Assembly (NCBI RefSeq): GCF_009569385.1
Contig: NZ_WBOF01000003.1
Location: forward strand, 558,001-622,000
Length of the DNA stretch: 64,000 nucleotides
From: Streptomyces kaniharaensis
GTDB taxonomy: Bacteria > Actinomycetota > Actinomycetes > Streptomycetales > Streptomycetaceae
Direction of reading: 5' to 3'
The notes beneath the pieces are model-generated. The model made no database searches, was not told the origin of the DNA, and saw only the letters and a list, made by a program, of their open reading frames with translations. Below are positions 42,961 to 51,976 of the stretch, one piece after another (position 1 is the first letter of the stretch; every line of letters begins with the position of its first letter). The position numbers were made by a program, and so were the translations under genes.

Positions 42961-44649
42961 ATGCGGATCCTGCTCCTCGCCAGCGCGTTCAACAGCCTGA
43001 CCCAGCGACTCCACGCCGAGCTGCGCGACCTCCGAAACACGGTGGACGTCCACCTGGCCGGCGACGACGACGCGCTGCGTGTGGCGGTCCGCCGGCTGGA
43101 ACCGGACCTGGTGCTGGCACCGATGCTGCGCACCGCGATCCCGCGGGACGTCTGGTCGGCGCTCACCTGCCTCGTCGTCCATCCCGGCCCGCCGGGCGAC
43201 CGCGGCCCGTCCTCGCTCGACCGGGCGATCCAGGAGGGTGTCACGGAGTGGGGCGTGACCGTGCTGCAGGCCGAGGAGGTGATGGACGCCGGAGCGGTCT
43301 GGGCCTCACTGCCCTGCCGGCTGCCGGAGGCCGGCAAGAGCGACGTGTACCGCAACGAGGTTTCCGACGCCGCCGTGGCAGCCGCGCTGCTCGCCGTGGA
43401 GCGCTTCGCCTCCGGCACGTACACGCCGCAGCCGCAGCACGGCCCCACCTGGCGGGTGCCGGTCCGCAGCCGGCCGTACCTGCGCCAGGAGGAGCGTCGG
43501 ATCGACTGGGCCCGCGACTCCACCGACGCCGTGCTTCGCAGGCTCCGCGCCGCGGACTCCCAGCCCGGGGTGCTCGACGAGCTGGCCGGCGGCGAGTGGT
43601 ACCTGCACGGCGGGCACCGGGAGCCGGAGCTGCACGGCCGTCCGGGTGAACTGCTCGCGACCCGTTCCGGGGCCGTCTGCCGGGCGACCACGGACGGCGC
43701 CGTGTGGATTCCCGAGCTGCGCCGGCGGCGGGCACCGGGCGGCCCCGAGACCTTCAAGCTCCCGGCGGTGACGGCGCTCGGCGGGCTGCTGCCCCGGGTG
43801 CCGGAGGTGGCGGCGCCGCTGATGCCCGTCGAGGGCCACCCGGCCTGGTCCGACATCCACTACCGCGAGGACGGCCCGGTCGGCTTCCTGCGCTTCTCCT
43901 TCCCGGGTGGCGCCATGTCCACCGACCACTGCCGGCGGCTGCTGGCGGCGTACCGCTTCGCCGCGGGTCGGCCGACCTCGGTGCTGGTGCTCGGCGGCGC
44001 TCGGGACTTCTTCTCCAACGGCATCCATCTCAACGTGATCGAGGCCGCGGCGGACCCGGCCCGCGAGTCCTGGGCCAACATCGTCGCGATCGACGACCTG
44101 GTCGCGGAGGTGCTCACCACCACGGACCGCCTGGTGGTCGCGGCCCTCGGCGGGAACGCGGCGGCCGGTGGGGTGATGCTTGCGCTGGCCGCGGACGAGG
44201 TGTGGTGCCGTCAGGGCGCGGTGCTCAACCCGCACTACCGGCTGATGGGGCTGTACGGCTCGGAGTACTGGACGTACACCCTGCCGCGCCGGGTGGGGGT
44301 GGCAGAGGCCGAGCGGCTGACCGACCGGGCGCTGCCGGTCTCCGCCGCGACCGCTCAGCGGATCGGCCTCGTCGACCGGGTGCTCGATTATGAGCCGCAG
44401 GAGTTCGGTCGGGCCGCGGCCCGCCTGGCCGGGCTGCTCGCCGCCTCGCCCACCGTGCTGGACCGGATCGCCGCCAAGAAGGCCGCCCGCGAGGCCGACG
44501 AGCGGGCCAAGCCCCTCGCCGCCTACCGGGAGGAGGAGCTGGCAGTGATGCGCCACCAGTTCTTCTCCCCCGAATCGCCGTATCACGCGCTGCGGTCCGC
44601 GTTCGTCCGCAAGCGGCCCGCTCCCGCCGGGACCGTCGCGACAAAGTGA
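42961..44649 (+). CDS. hypX: Hydrogenase maturation protein HypX (CO-ligand synthesis)
   Basis: A 562-residue two-domain enzyme. Residues 1-250 match the formyl-tetrahydrofolate transferase fold (VVHPGPPGDRGPSSLDRAI); residues 260-560 match enoyl-CoA hydratase/crotonase (LGGARDFFSNGIHLNVIE, GGNAAAGGVMLALAADEVW). Known HypX proteins convert the formyl group of formyl-H4F to CO for the active-site iron of [NiFe]-hydrogenase under aerobic conditions. It stands just before the hydrogenase genes, which fits an enzyme that works in air. ATG 42961 with GGAGG is preferred over the frame's upstream ATG at 42937. Confidence 0.9.
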   Translation: MRILLLASAFNSLTQRLHAELRDLRNTVDVHLAGDDDALRVAVRRLEPDLVLAPMLRTAIPRDVWSALTCLVVHPGPPGDRGPSSLDRAIQEGVTEWGVTVLQAEEVMDAGAVWASLPCRLPEAGKSDVYRNEVSDAAVAAALLAVERFASGTYTPQPQHGPTWRVPVRSRPYLRQEERRIDWARDSTDAVLRRLRAADSQPGVLDELAGGEWYLHGGHREPELHGRPGELLATRSGAVCRATTDGAVWIPELRRRRAPGGPETFKLPAVTALGGLLPRVPEVAAPLMPVEGHPAWSDIHYREDGPVGFLRFSFPGGAMSTDHCRRLLAAYRFAAGRPTSVLVLGGARDFFSNGIHLNVIEAAADPARESWANIVAIDDLVAEVLTTTDRLVVAALGGNAAAGGVMLALAADEVWCRQGAVLNPHYRLMGLYGSEYWTYTLPRRVGVAEAERLTDRALPVSAATAQRIGLVDRVLDYEPQEFGRAAARLAGLLAASPTVLDRIAAKKAAREADERAKPLAAYREEELAVMRHQFFSPESPYHALRSAFVRKRPAPAGTVATK

Positions 44650-44782
44650 CCCGAACGGCCCCGCCGGCTTGCGTCTCCTCGGGCGACCCCGTCGGCCGTC
44701 CGGACCGGCGTGCGACCCGAACCGTTGCTATGACTGACTTTGAGCCATTTCGTCCGGCTCCCATCCCCGAGGAGGCATCCTC
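44650..44782. promoter_or_regulatory. Hydrogenase structural-gene promoter region
   Basis: 133 bases between hypX and hhyS. GAGGAGG lies upstream of the hhyS ATG. CCGAACGGCCC (44651-44661) recurs in the palindrome after hypE (57600-57610); the match may be chance. A firm -35/-10 pair was not found. Confidence 0.3.
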
Positions 44783-45829
44783 ATGGGTGCTGCAACAACC
44801 GACACCGACCTGGTGCACGTTCTCTGGATCAACGCCGGCCTCAGCTGCGACGGCGACTCCGTGTCGCTGACCGCCGCCATGCAGCCGAGCATCGAGGAGA
44901 TCGTCACCGGCGCGCTGCCCGGCCTGCCCAAGGTCGCGGTGCACTGGCCGCTGATCGACTTCGAGTGCGGGCCGGTCCAGGGCGCGGACAACTTCGTCGA
45001 CTGGTTCTTCAAGGCCGACCGCGGTGAGATCGAGCCGTTCGTCCTGGTCGTCGAGGGATCCATCCCCAACGAGAAGATCAAGAAGGAGGGCTACTGGTGC
45101 GGCTTCGGCGACGATCCCGCGACCGGCCAGCCCGTCACCACCAGTGAGTGGCTGGACCGGCTGGCCGGCAAGGCGACCGCCGTGGTGGCGATCGGCACCT
45201 GTGCCACGTACGGCGGCATCCACGCCATGGCCGGCAACCCGACCGGCGCCATGGGCGTGCCGGACTACCTCGGCTGGGACTGGAAGTCCAAGGCCGGGCT
45301 GCCGATCGTCTGCGTGCCGGGCTGTCCGATCCAGCCCGACAACTTCGCCGAGACGCTGACCTACCTGCTGTACCAGCTGGCGGGCTCCGCGCCGATGATC
45401 CCGCTGGACGACAAGCTGCGGCCCGCCTGGCTGTTCGGCGCCACGGTGCACGAGGGCTGCGACCGCGGCGGCTACTACGAGCAGGGCCAGTTCGCGACCG
45501 ACTACGGCACGCCCGAGTGCCTGGTCCGGCTCGGCTGCTGGGGTCCGGTCGTCAAGTGCAACGTCGCCAAGCGCGGCTGGACCAACGGCATCGGCGGCTG
45601 CCCGAACGTGGGCGGGATCTGCATCGCCTGCACGATGCCGGGCTTCCCCGACAAGTTCATGCCGTTCATGGACCCCCCGCCCGGCTCCCGGGTCTCCTCC
45701 GGCGTCAGCTCCGCCTACGGGACGCTGATCCGCCGGCTCCGCGGGATCACCCAGGCGACCGTCGACAAGGAACCGAAGTGGCGCCGCACCGGCGGCCGGC
45801 TGACCACCGGTTACCGCCCGCCCTGGTGA
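44783..45829 (+). CDS. hhyS: Group 1h [NiFe]-hydrogenase small subunit
   Basis: A 348-residue subunit that holds the electron-relay clusters. The proximal-cluster motif is GLSCDGDSVS: Cys22 with Asp25 where most hydrogenases have Cys, a mark of the group 1h (former group 5) high-affinity enzymes of actinobacteria. Cys140 (IGTCATYGG) and Cys181 (PGCPIQPDN) complete the cluster; later Cys/His residues (223, 226, 246, 252, 259, 273, 280, 283) serve the other two. There is no Tat signal peptide, consistent with a cytoplasmic-face enzyme. It feeds electrons from H2 toward quinone in known members. Confidence 0.93.
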   Translation: MGAATTDTDLVHVLWINAGLSCDGDSVSLTAAMQPSIEEIVTGALPGLPKVAVHWPLIDFECGPVQGADNFVDWFFKADRGEIEPFVLVVEGSIPNEKIKKEGYWCGFGDDPATGQPVTTSEWLDRLAGKATAVVAIGTCATYGGIHAMAGNPTGAMGVPDYLGWDWKSKAGLPIVCVPGCPIQPDNFAETLTYLLYQLAGSAPMIPLDDKLRPAWLFGATVHEGCDRGGYYEQGQFATDYGTPECLVRLGCWGPVVKCNVAKRGWTNGIGGCPNVGGICIACTMPGFPDKFMPFMDPPPGSRVSSGVSSAYGTLIRRLRGITQATVDKEPKWRRTGGRLTTGYRPPW

Positions 45830-45909
45830 ACCCTCGGGCCGCACGCCCCCCGGCGTGCGGCCCGTCGCCGCCGCCCCCTCCCCGCTCGCAGAAAAGGGCA
45901 TGACACACG

Positions 45910-47694
45910 ATGGCACCGACAACCAAGGCGGCCGGCGACGGCAGCGGCCTGACCGAGATGTCCTGGGACCCGATCACCCGGATCGTGGGCAGCCTCGGCA
46001 TCCACACGAAGATCGACTTTAAGCAGAAGCGGGTCGCGGAGTGCTACAGCACCTCGTCCGTGTTCCGCGGCTACAGCGTCTTCATGCGCGGCAAGGATCC
46101 GCGCGACGCGCACTTCATCACCAGCCGCATCTGCGGCATCTGCGGCGACAATCACGCAACCTGCTCGGTCTACACGCAGAACATGGCCTACGGCGTGAAG
46201 CCGCCGCACCTCGGCGAGTGGATCATCAACCTCGGTGAGTCCGCCGAGTACATGTTCGACCACAACATCTTCCAGGAGAACCTGGTCGGGGTCGACTACT
46301 GCGAGAAGATGGTCCGCGAGACCAACCCGGGCGTGCTGGAACAGGCCGAACGGACCGAGGCACCGCACGCCGGCGACCACGGGTACCGGACCATCGCCGA
46401 CATCATGCGCTCGCTCAACCCGATCGAGGGCGAGTTCTACCGCGAGGCCCTCCAGGTCAGCCGCTACACCCGGGAGATGTTCTGCCTGATGGAGGGCCGC
46501 CACGTGCACCCCTCCACGCTCTACCCGGGCGGCGTCGGCACGGTGGCCACGGTCCAGCTATTCACCGACTACCTGACCAGGCTGATGCGCTACGTGGAGT
46601 TCATGAAGAAGGTCGTGCCGCTCCACGACGACCTCTTCGACTTCTTCTACCAGGCGCTGCCCGGCTACGAGGAGGTCGGCCGGCGAAGGGTCCTGCTCGG
46701 CTGCTGGGGCAGCCTCAACGATCCCGACCACTGCGACTTCACCTACCGCAACATGTCGGACTGGGGACGGAAGATGTTCGTCACCCCCGGCATCATCGTG
46801 GACGGCAAGCTGCTCACCAACGACCTCACCGAGATCAACCTCGGCATCCGCATCCTGCTCGGCAGTTCCTACTACGAGGACTGGCAGGGCAAGGAGCTCT
46901 TCGTCACCCACGACCCGCTGGGCAACCCGGTCGACCCCCGGCACCCGTGGAACCAGCACACCATCCCGCAGCCGCAGAAGCGCGACTTCGACGGCAAGTA
47001 CAGCTGGGTGATGTCCCCGCGGTGGTTCGACGGCAAGGACTACCTGGCCCTGGACACCGGCGGCGGCCCGATCGCCCGGCTGTGGTCCACCGCCCTGTCG
47101 GGGCTGGTCGACATCGGCTACGTCAAGGCCACCGGGCACAGCGTGCAGATCAACCTGCCCCGCTCGATGACCAAGCCGGAGAAGACGTTCGAGTGGAAGA
47201 TCCCGCAGTGGAGCAACGCCATCGAGCGCAACCGCGCCCGCACCTACTTCCAGGCGTACGCGGCCGCCGCCGCCCTCCACTTCGCCGAGAAGGCGCTGGA
47301 CGAGGTGCGGGCCGGGCGCAGCCAGACCTGGGAGCGCTTCGAGGTGCCGGACGAGTCGATCGGCTGCGGCTTCACGGAGGCGGTGCGCGGCGTGCTCTCC
47401 CACCACCTGGTGATCCGGGACGGCAAGATCGCCAACTACCACCCGTACCCGCCGACCCCGTGGAACGCCAGCGTCCGCGACAGCTTCGGCACCCCGGGCC
47501 CGTACGAGGACGCGGTGCAGAACACCCCGATCTTCGAGGAGAACTCCCCGGAGAACTTCAAGGGCATCGACATCATGCGCGCGGTGCGCAGCTTCGACCC
47601 CTGCCTGCCCTGCGGCGTGCACATGTACGTGGGCGGGGGGCGCACCCTGCAGACCATGCACGTGCCCACCGGCCTGAGCGGGCTGACCGCATGA
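45910..47694 (+). CDS. hhyL: Group 1h [NiFe]-hydrogenase large subunit
   Basis: A 594-residue catalytic subunit. L1 is RICGICGDNH at residues 73-82 (nickel Cys75 and Cys78); L2 is DPCLPCGVH at 563-571 (Cys565 and Cys568). TSRICGICGDNHATCS matches the group 1h signature. A 23-residue C-terminal peptide follows His571, which a maturation protease should remove; the candidate protease gene is six genes downstream. It oxidises trace atmospheric H2 in characterised relatives. An AAAAGGG precedes the start at a wide spacing. Confidence 0.94.
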   Translation: MAPTTKAAGDGSGLTEMSWDPITRIVGSLGIHTKIDFKQKRVAECYSTSSVFRGYSVFMRGKDPRDAHFITSRICGICGDNHATCSVYTQNMAYGVKPPHLGEWIINLGESAEYMFDHNIFQENLVGVDYCEKMVRETNPGVLEQAERTEAPHAGDHGYRTIADIMRSLNPIEGEFYREALQVSRYTREMFCLMEGRHVHPSTLYPGGVGTVATVQLFTDYLTRLMRYVEFMKKVVPLHDDLFDFFYQALPGYEEVGRRRVLLGCWGSLNDPDHCDFTYRNMSDWGRKMFVTPGIIVDGKLLTNDLTEINLGIRILLGSSYYEDWQGKELFVTHDPLGNPVDPRHPWNQHTIPQPQKRDFDGKYSWVMSPRWFDGKDYLALDTGGGPIARLWSTALSGLVDIGYVKATGHSVQINLPRSMTKPEKTFEWKIPQWSNAIERNRARTYFQAYAAAAALHFAEKALDEVRAGRSQTWERFEVPDESIGCGFTEAVRGVLSHHLVIRDGKIANYHPYPPTPWNASVRDSFGTPGPYEDAVQNTPIFEENSPENFKGIDIMRAVRSFDPCLPCGVHMYVGGGRTLQTMHVPTGLSGLTA

Positions 47695-48158
47695 CGGCGG
47701 AGCAGACCGGGCAGCGGATCCAGGAGGCCCTGGACCGGCTGGCCGGCAGTGGCGCCGAGGAGGCCGGCGAACAGCTGGTCCGCGAGCTGATGGCGTTCTA
47801 CGGCGAGGGGCTGGCCCGGCTGGTACCGGCGGTTCCCCCGCCGTCCCTGGCCAGGCTGCTGGACGACCCGGCGGTGGCCGGGCTGCTGATCCTGCACGAC
47901 CTGCACCCGGAGGACGTCACCGCCCGGATCGGCCGGGCACTCGCCTCGCTGCCCGAGCCGGTCGAGCTGCTCGGCTTCGATCCGGCGAGCGGCACGCTGC
48001 GGCTGCGCCGGACCGCCTCCGGCTGCGGGTGCGGCGAGCGGGAGGTCGAGGCCGCGCTCGCCTGCCACGCGCCCGAGGTGACGGCCGTGCGGCTGGAGCG
48101 TGCCCCTCAGCTGCTGCAGATCGGTACCCGTCCTCCGCAGACCGCGGAGGTGCGATGA
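47691..48158 (+). CDS. NifU-like hydrogenase accessory protein
   Basis: A 155-residue protein whose C-terminal half carries a NifU-like domain with SGCGCGE and ALACHAPEV, cysteines that could hold an Fe-S cluster or its precursor. It overlaps hhyL (ATGA), and genes of this kind accompany hhySL in actinobacteria as I recall. It could load clusters onto the small subunit. Confidence 0.75.
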   Translation: MTAEQTGQRIQEALDRLAGSGAEEAGEQLVRELMAFYGEGLARLVPAVPPPSLARLLDDPAVAGLLILHDLHPEDVTARIGRALASLPEPVELLGFDPASGTLRLRRTASGCGCGEREVEAALACHAPEVTAVRLERAPQLLQIGTRPPQTAEVR

Positions 48159-48802
48159 GCACCCGTCGACTCCCGCGCGAGGGCACCGCCCTGCTGCGCC
48201 GGCTGCGCGAGCCTGCGCCCCGCCGGCCCGAGTGCTGCGCGTTCTGCGGCCTGGACCTGCCACCGGGCCACCGGCACCTGGTGGACACCGAGGAACGCGC
48301 GCTCGCCTGCGCCTGCACGGCCTGCGGCCTGCTCTTCCAGCAGCCGGGCGCGGCCGACGGCCGCTACCGCACCGTGCCGGACCGCTACCTCGTCGACCCG
48401 GACGAGCGTCTGGACGAGCGGGCCTGGACGGTCCTGGGGATCCCGGTCGGCACCGCGTTCCTGTTCCGCAACGCCCGGCTGGACCGGCTGGTCGCCTGCT
48501 ACCCGGGCCCGGCCGGCGCCACCGAGAGCGAGCTGGACGACGCGGCCTGGCAGAGCACGATCGGCGCCGGCCGGCTCGCCGCCGCGTTGGAGCCGGACGT
48601 GGAGGCGCTACTACTGCGCCGCACCGAGGGCCTTGTCGCGTGCTTCCTGGTGCCGATCGACGTCTGCTACGAGCTGGTCGGCCGACTGCGGCTGTGCTGG
48701 CACGGCTTCGACGGCGGCGCCGAGGCGCGGGCCGAACTCGACGTGTTCTTCGAGCGGTTGGAAGCCCGGGCCCGCGCGCTGCCCTCGGAGGTGGTGGCGT
48801 GA
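48155..48802 (+). CDS. DUF5947 family hydrogenase-operon protein
   Basis: A 215-residue protein with five cysteines in two clusters, CCAFCGLDLPPGH and CACTACGLLF, that suggest a zinc or Fe-S site near the N-terminus. The rest contains RYLVDPDERLDERAW and GTAFLFRNARLDRLVACYPG. Proteins of this type are found beside group 1h hydrogenases, but their role is unknown. ATG 48155 overlaps the upstream stop. Confidence 0.7.
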   Translation: MSTRRLPREGTALLRRLREPAPRRPECCAFCGLDLPPGHRHLVDTEERALACACTACGLLFQQPGAADGRYRTVPDRYLVDPDERLDERAWTVLGIPVGTAFLFRNARLDRLVACYPGPAGATESELDDAAWQSTIGAGRLAAALEPDVEALLLRRTEGLVACFLVPIDVCYELVGRLRLCWHGFDGGAEARAELDVFFERLEARARALPSEVVA

Positions 48803-49443
48803 CCGCCCTGGCCTTCGCCTGCACCGGGGTGCGGTCCGACCCCTACGCGGCCGCGCCGACCCTGGTGTTCCGGCTGCGGATCACCGCCCCCGCGGGCACC
48901 CGGGTGCACGCCCTCGCGCTCCGCTGCCAGCTGCGCATCGAGCCGGGCCGCCGGCCGTACGCCGCGGCGGAGGGCGAGCGGCTGACCGACCTGTTCGGCG
49001 AACGGGAGCGCTGGGCGAGCACGCTCAACCCGATCCAGTTCGCCACCGTCCCCCTGCTGGTGCCGGGTTTCACCGGCGAGACCGAGACGGATCTGGCGGT
49101 GCCGTGCAGCTACGACCTGGAGGTGGCCTCCGCGCGCTACTTCCGGGCGCTGGACGGCGGCGAGGTGCCGCTGCTGCTGCTGTTCTCCGGCACCGCCTTC
49201 GCCGGCCCGGCCGGCTTCCAGGTCACGCCGGTGCCCTGGGACCGGGAGGCCTCGGTGCGGATGCCGGTGCGGGTCTGGCGGGAGGCGATCGACCAGCACT
49301 TCCCCGGATGCGGCTGGCTGCGGCTGCCGGACGACCTCATGGACGCGCTGCTGGCCTACCGTTCCCGGCGGGCCCTGCCCTCCTGGGAAGCGACGGTGCG
49401 TGAGCTGCTCGGTGCGGCCGCGATCGAGGAGGTGGCGCGATGA
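48799..49443 (+). CDS. DUF6084 family hydrogenase-operon protein
   Basis: A 214-residue protein, beta-rich at the N-terminus (APTLVFRLRITAPAGTRVHA, ALRCQLRIEPGRR), with GERERWASTLNPIQFATVPL and a C-terminal WREAIDQHFPGCGWLRLPD. No enzyme motif is visible. It overlaps neighbours on both sides (GTGA, ATGA), so it is part of the obligate hydrogenase operon. Family name is from memory. Confidence 0.65.
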   Translation: MTALAFACTGVRSDPYAAAPTLVFRLRITAPAGTRVHALALRCQLRIEPGRRPYAAAEGERLTDLFGERERWASTLNPIQFATVPLLVPGFTGETETDLAVPCSYDLEVASARYFRALDGGEVPLLLLFSGTAFAGPAGFQVTPVPWDREASVRMPVRVWREAIDQHFPGCGWLRLPDDLMDALLAYRSRRALPSWEATVRELLGAAAIEEVAR

Positions 49444-50864
49444 CCGCCTTCCCGGCCGGGATCGAGAGCGGCTTCGCGGCAGCCCGGCAGATCGCCGACG
49501 CGGTGCTGCTCGAAGGCTACGTGCTCTACCCGTACCGCGCCTCGGCGGCCAAGAACCGGCTGCGATGGCAGTTCGGAGTCCTCGTCCCGCCCGAGTACAC
49601 CGCGCAGGGCGCCGAGCACTCCCACCAGCGCACCGAGTGCCTGATGGAGCCGCGCCGGAACGACCGGCTGGCGGTCGAGCTGCGTTTCCTGCGGGTCCAG
49701 CGGCGGACCATCGAACGGGCCACCGCCACGGGTGGCTTCGAGCCGGTGGACCGGCTGGAGCTGGCCGACCGGGTGCTCGTCCCGTGGGACGAGGGCGTCG
49801 AGGAGCGGATCGAACTGCTGCTTCCCGTCGATGAGTTGGCCGGCGACGGGGTGCTGCGGCCGTTCCGGCTCCCGGCCGCCGCCGAGTTGCAGCTGCTGCG
49901 CGAGGACGGCACCGCGGCCGGCCGGGTGCTGCGCCGCCGCGAGCAGGTCGACGGCCTGCTGCGGCTGACCGCCGAGGAGCTTCCCGGCCCGTACCGGGCG
50001 CAGCGCCTGACGGTGGTGGTGGAGAACGCCTCCGGCTGGGCACCGGCTCGTGACACCCTGCGGGAGGAGGTCCTGCCGCGCGCGCTGGTCTCCGCTCATC
50101 TGCTGCTCGGCCTGGAACACGGAGCCTTCCTGTCGGCCACCGATCCCCCGGAGTGGGCGCGGTCGGCCGTCGAGCAGTGCCGCAACGAGCACACCTGGCC
50201 GGTGCTGGCCGGCCCGGACGGCGGCGGCCGGGTGGTGCTCTCCTCGCCGATCATCCTGGAGGATCATCCCCAGGTGGCTCCGGAGAGCCTCGGCACGCTC
50301 TACGACGCGACCGAGATCGACGAGATCCTGGCGCTGCGGACCGCGGCGCTGACCGACGAGGAGAAGCGGGAGGCCCGGGGCACCGACGAGCGGGCCGGCG
50401 CCGTGATCGACCTGGCCGACTCGATGCCCCCCGAGGTGCTGGAGCGCCTGCACGGCGCCGTCCGCGGGCTGCGCGAGGTCACCGGCGGCTCGCCCGGGAC
50501 GGGGCAGCCGTGGTGGGATCCGGGCAGTGACCCGGACGTCGCCCCCGAGCGGGACCGCGTGGTGGTCGACGGCATGGCCGTCGGCGCCGGCAGCCGGGTG
50601 CTGCTGCGGCCCGGCCGGCGGCGCACCGACGCCCAGGACCTGTTCCTGCGCGGGCGGACCGCGATCGTGGAGGCGGTGCTGCACGACGTCGACGGATCGG
50701 TGCACCTGGCCGTCACGGTCGAGGGCGATCCCGGGGCGGACCTTTGGCGGGCACAGGGGCGCTTCCGCTACTTCCAGCCGGACGAGGTCACCCCGCTCGC
50801 CGGCCTCGCACCCCCGGTGTCCGCCGAATCCCCGGACGCGGTCGCCCCGTTGGAGGGGCCGTGA
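49440..50864 (+). CDS. Hydrogenase-operon protein of unknown function
   Basis: A 474-residue protein I do not recognise. It opens with AVLLEGYVLYPYRASAAKNR and has GVLVPPEYTAQG, a segment VVENASGWAPARDTLREEV, ELPGPYRAQRLTV, LSSPIILEDHPQVAPES and a charged acidic tail. The second half includes FLRGRTAIVEAVLHDVDGSVH. No cysteine cluster or membrane helix is visible. It overlaps the DUF6084 gene (ATGA) and the protease gene (GTGA), so it belongs to the same unit and probably serves assembly or partner docking. Confidence 0.6.
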   Translation: MTAFPAGIESGFAAARQIADAVLLEGYVLYPYRASAAKNRLRWQFGVLVPPEYTAQGAEHSHQRTECLMEPRRNDRLAVELRFLRVQRRTIERATATGGFEPVDRLELADRVLVPWDEGVEERIELLLPVDELAGDGVLRPFRLPAAAELQLLREDGTAAGRVLRRREQVDGLLRLTAEELPGPYRAQRLTVVVENASGWAPARDTLREEVLPRALVSAHLLLGLEHGAFLSATDPPEWARSAVEQCRNEHTWPVLAGPDGGGRVVLSSPIILEDHPQVAPESLGTLYDATEIDEILALRTAALTDEEKREARGTDERAGAVIDLADSMPPEVLERLHGAVRGLREVTGGSPGTGQPWWDPGSDPDVAPERDRVVVDGMAVGAGSRVLLRPGRRRTDAQDLFLRGRTAIVEAVLHDVDGSVHLAVTVEGDPGADLWRAQGRFRYFQPDEVTPLAGLAPPVSAESPDAVAPLEGP

Positions 50865-51367
50865 GCGCCGGGACGGTACTGATCGCCGGGATCGGCAACA
50901 TCTTCCTCGGCGACGACGGGTTCGGCGTGGAGACCGTCCGCAGGCTGGCCGGGCACCCACTGCCGGAGGGGGTCGAGGTCGTCGACGTCGGCGTCCGCGG
51001 GGTGGACCTGGCGTACCGGCTGCTCGATGGGTACCGGACCGCGGTGCTGGTGGACGCCGCCGCCCGCGGCGGGGAGCCGGGCACGGTGTACCTGATCGAG
51101 GCGGAGGCCGAGCCGGTCGCCGTGCCGGTGCTGGACGGCCACCGGATGGGCCCGGACGCCGTGCTCGCCCTGCTGGCCACGCTCGCCGCGGGCACCGGCG
51201 GACGGCCGCCGGGCCGGGTGCTGGTGGTGGGCTGCGAGCCGGCGTCGGTGGAGGAGGGCATCGGGCTGAGCACCCCGGTGACCGCCGCCGTCGAGGAGGC
51301 GGTCCAGGTAATCCTGCGGGTCGTGTACGAGGCCGCGCAGCCGGAGAGAGAGAAGTCGCCATGCTGA
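50861..51367 (+). CDS. Hydrogenase maturation protease
   Basis: A 168-residue HyaD/HupD-type endopeptidase. GIGNIFLGDDGFGVE holds the nickel-binding Glu/Asp, VDVGVRGVDLAYRL and DGHRMGPDAV hold the other conserved residues, and VVGCEPASVEEGIGLS closes the fold. It should cut the 23-residue tail of the large subunit after nickel insertion. GTG 50861 overlaps the upstream stop. Confidence 0.9.
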   Translation: MSAGTVLIAGIGNIFLGDDGFGVETVRRLAGHPLPEGVEVVDVGVRGVDLAYRLLDGYRTAVLVDAAARGGEPGTVYLIEAEAEPVAVPVLDGHRMGPDAVLALLATLAAGTGGRPPGRVLVVGCEPASVEEGIGLSTPVTAAVEEAVQVILRVVYEAAQPEREKSPC

Positions 51368-51465
51368 AGAAGCTGTTCGGCGCGGTCCTGGTGGCCGCGA
51401 TCGGGGCCCTGGTCTGGCAGGCCATGCCCGACATCAAGCGCTACCTGCGCATCGCACGGATGTGA
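51361..51465 (+). CDS. 34-residue membrane peptide (DUF6893-like)
   Basis: A 34-residue peptide MLKKLFGAVLVAAIGALVWQ and on to the end: a basic start, one hydrophobic helix and a basic tail (KRYLRIARM). The ATG overlaps the protease stop. Small proteins like this recur at the same place in actinobacterial hydrogenase operons, as I recall. It could anchor the hydrogenase or its partner to the membrane. It ends before a hairpin. Confidence 0.7.
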   Translation: MLKKLFGAVLVAAIGALVWQAMPDIKRYLRIARM

Positions 51466-51496
51466 GACGCGGATTGCTGCGAACGTGTAGCCCCGG

Positions 51497-51538
51497 GCGC
51501 GGTGGCGGCGCGGCTTCGAGTCGCGGCCGCCACCGCGC
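51497..51538 (+). terminator. Hairpin between the hydrogenase and hyp operons
   Basis: Perfect 13-base arms at 51497-51509 and 51526-51538 with a 16-base loop that itself can pair at its edges. It may end the structural operon or attenuate read-through into hypA, which begins 60 bases on. Confidence 0.6.
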
Positions 51539-51598
51539 TCTGTAATGGGGCGGGTTCCGAGGCCGTCCGGGCCGCCGCCGCGCGTGGGAAGGGGGCCG

Positions 51599-51976
51599 AT
51601 GCACGAGATGTCGATCGCCGTCGCTGTCGTCGAGCAGGTGGAGGCGGCCGCGCGCGAGCACGGGATGCCCGGGGTGGCGCGGGTGCGGCTGCACGTCGGC
51701 GAACTGGCCGGCGTGGTCCCGCAGGCGCTCGACTTCTGCTTCGAACTGGCCTGTGCCGGAACGCTGGTGGAGGGGGCGGTGCTGGAGGCCGAGTCCGTCG
51801 CGGCGCGCGCCAGATGCCGTGCCTGCGCGGTCGAGTGGGCGGTCGGCATGCCGCCGGACCTGGGCTGCCCGAGCTGCGGCGGCGGCAGTGTGGAGCTGCT
51901 GTCCGGACGCGAGCTGCAGATCCTCGACGTCGAGTGGGCCGGGCTCCCGGATGTCCGGGCCGGTCAGGAAGGCTGA
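51599..51976 (+). CDS. hypA: Nickel-insertion protein HypA
   Basis: A 125-residue HypA. MHEMSIAVAVVEQVEAAA has the N-terminal nickel His2, and the zinc site is CRAC...CPSC. HypA hands nickel to the large subunit together with HypB. The stop overlaps hypB (TGATG). Confidence 0.95.
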   Translation: MHEMSIAVAVVEQVEAAAREHGMPGVARVRLHVGELAGVVPQALDFCFELACAGTLVEGAVLEAESVAARARCRACAVEWAVGMPPDLGCPSCGGGSVELLSGRELQILDVEWAGLPDVRAGQEG

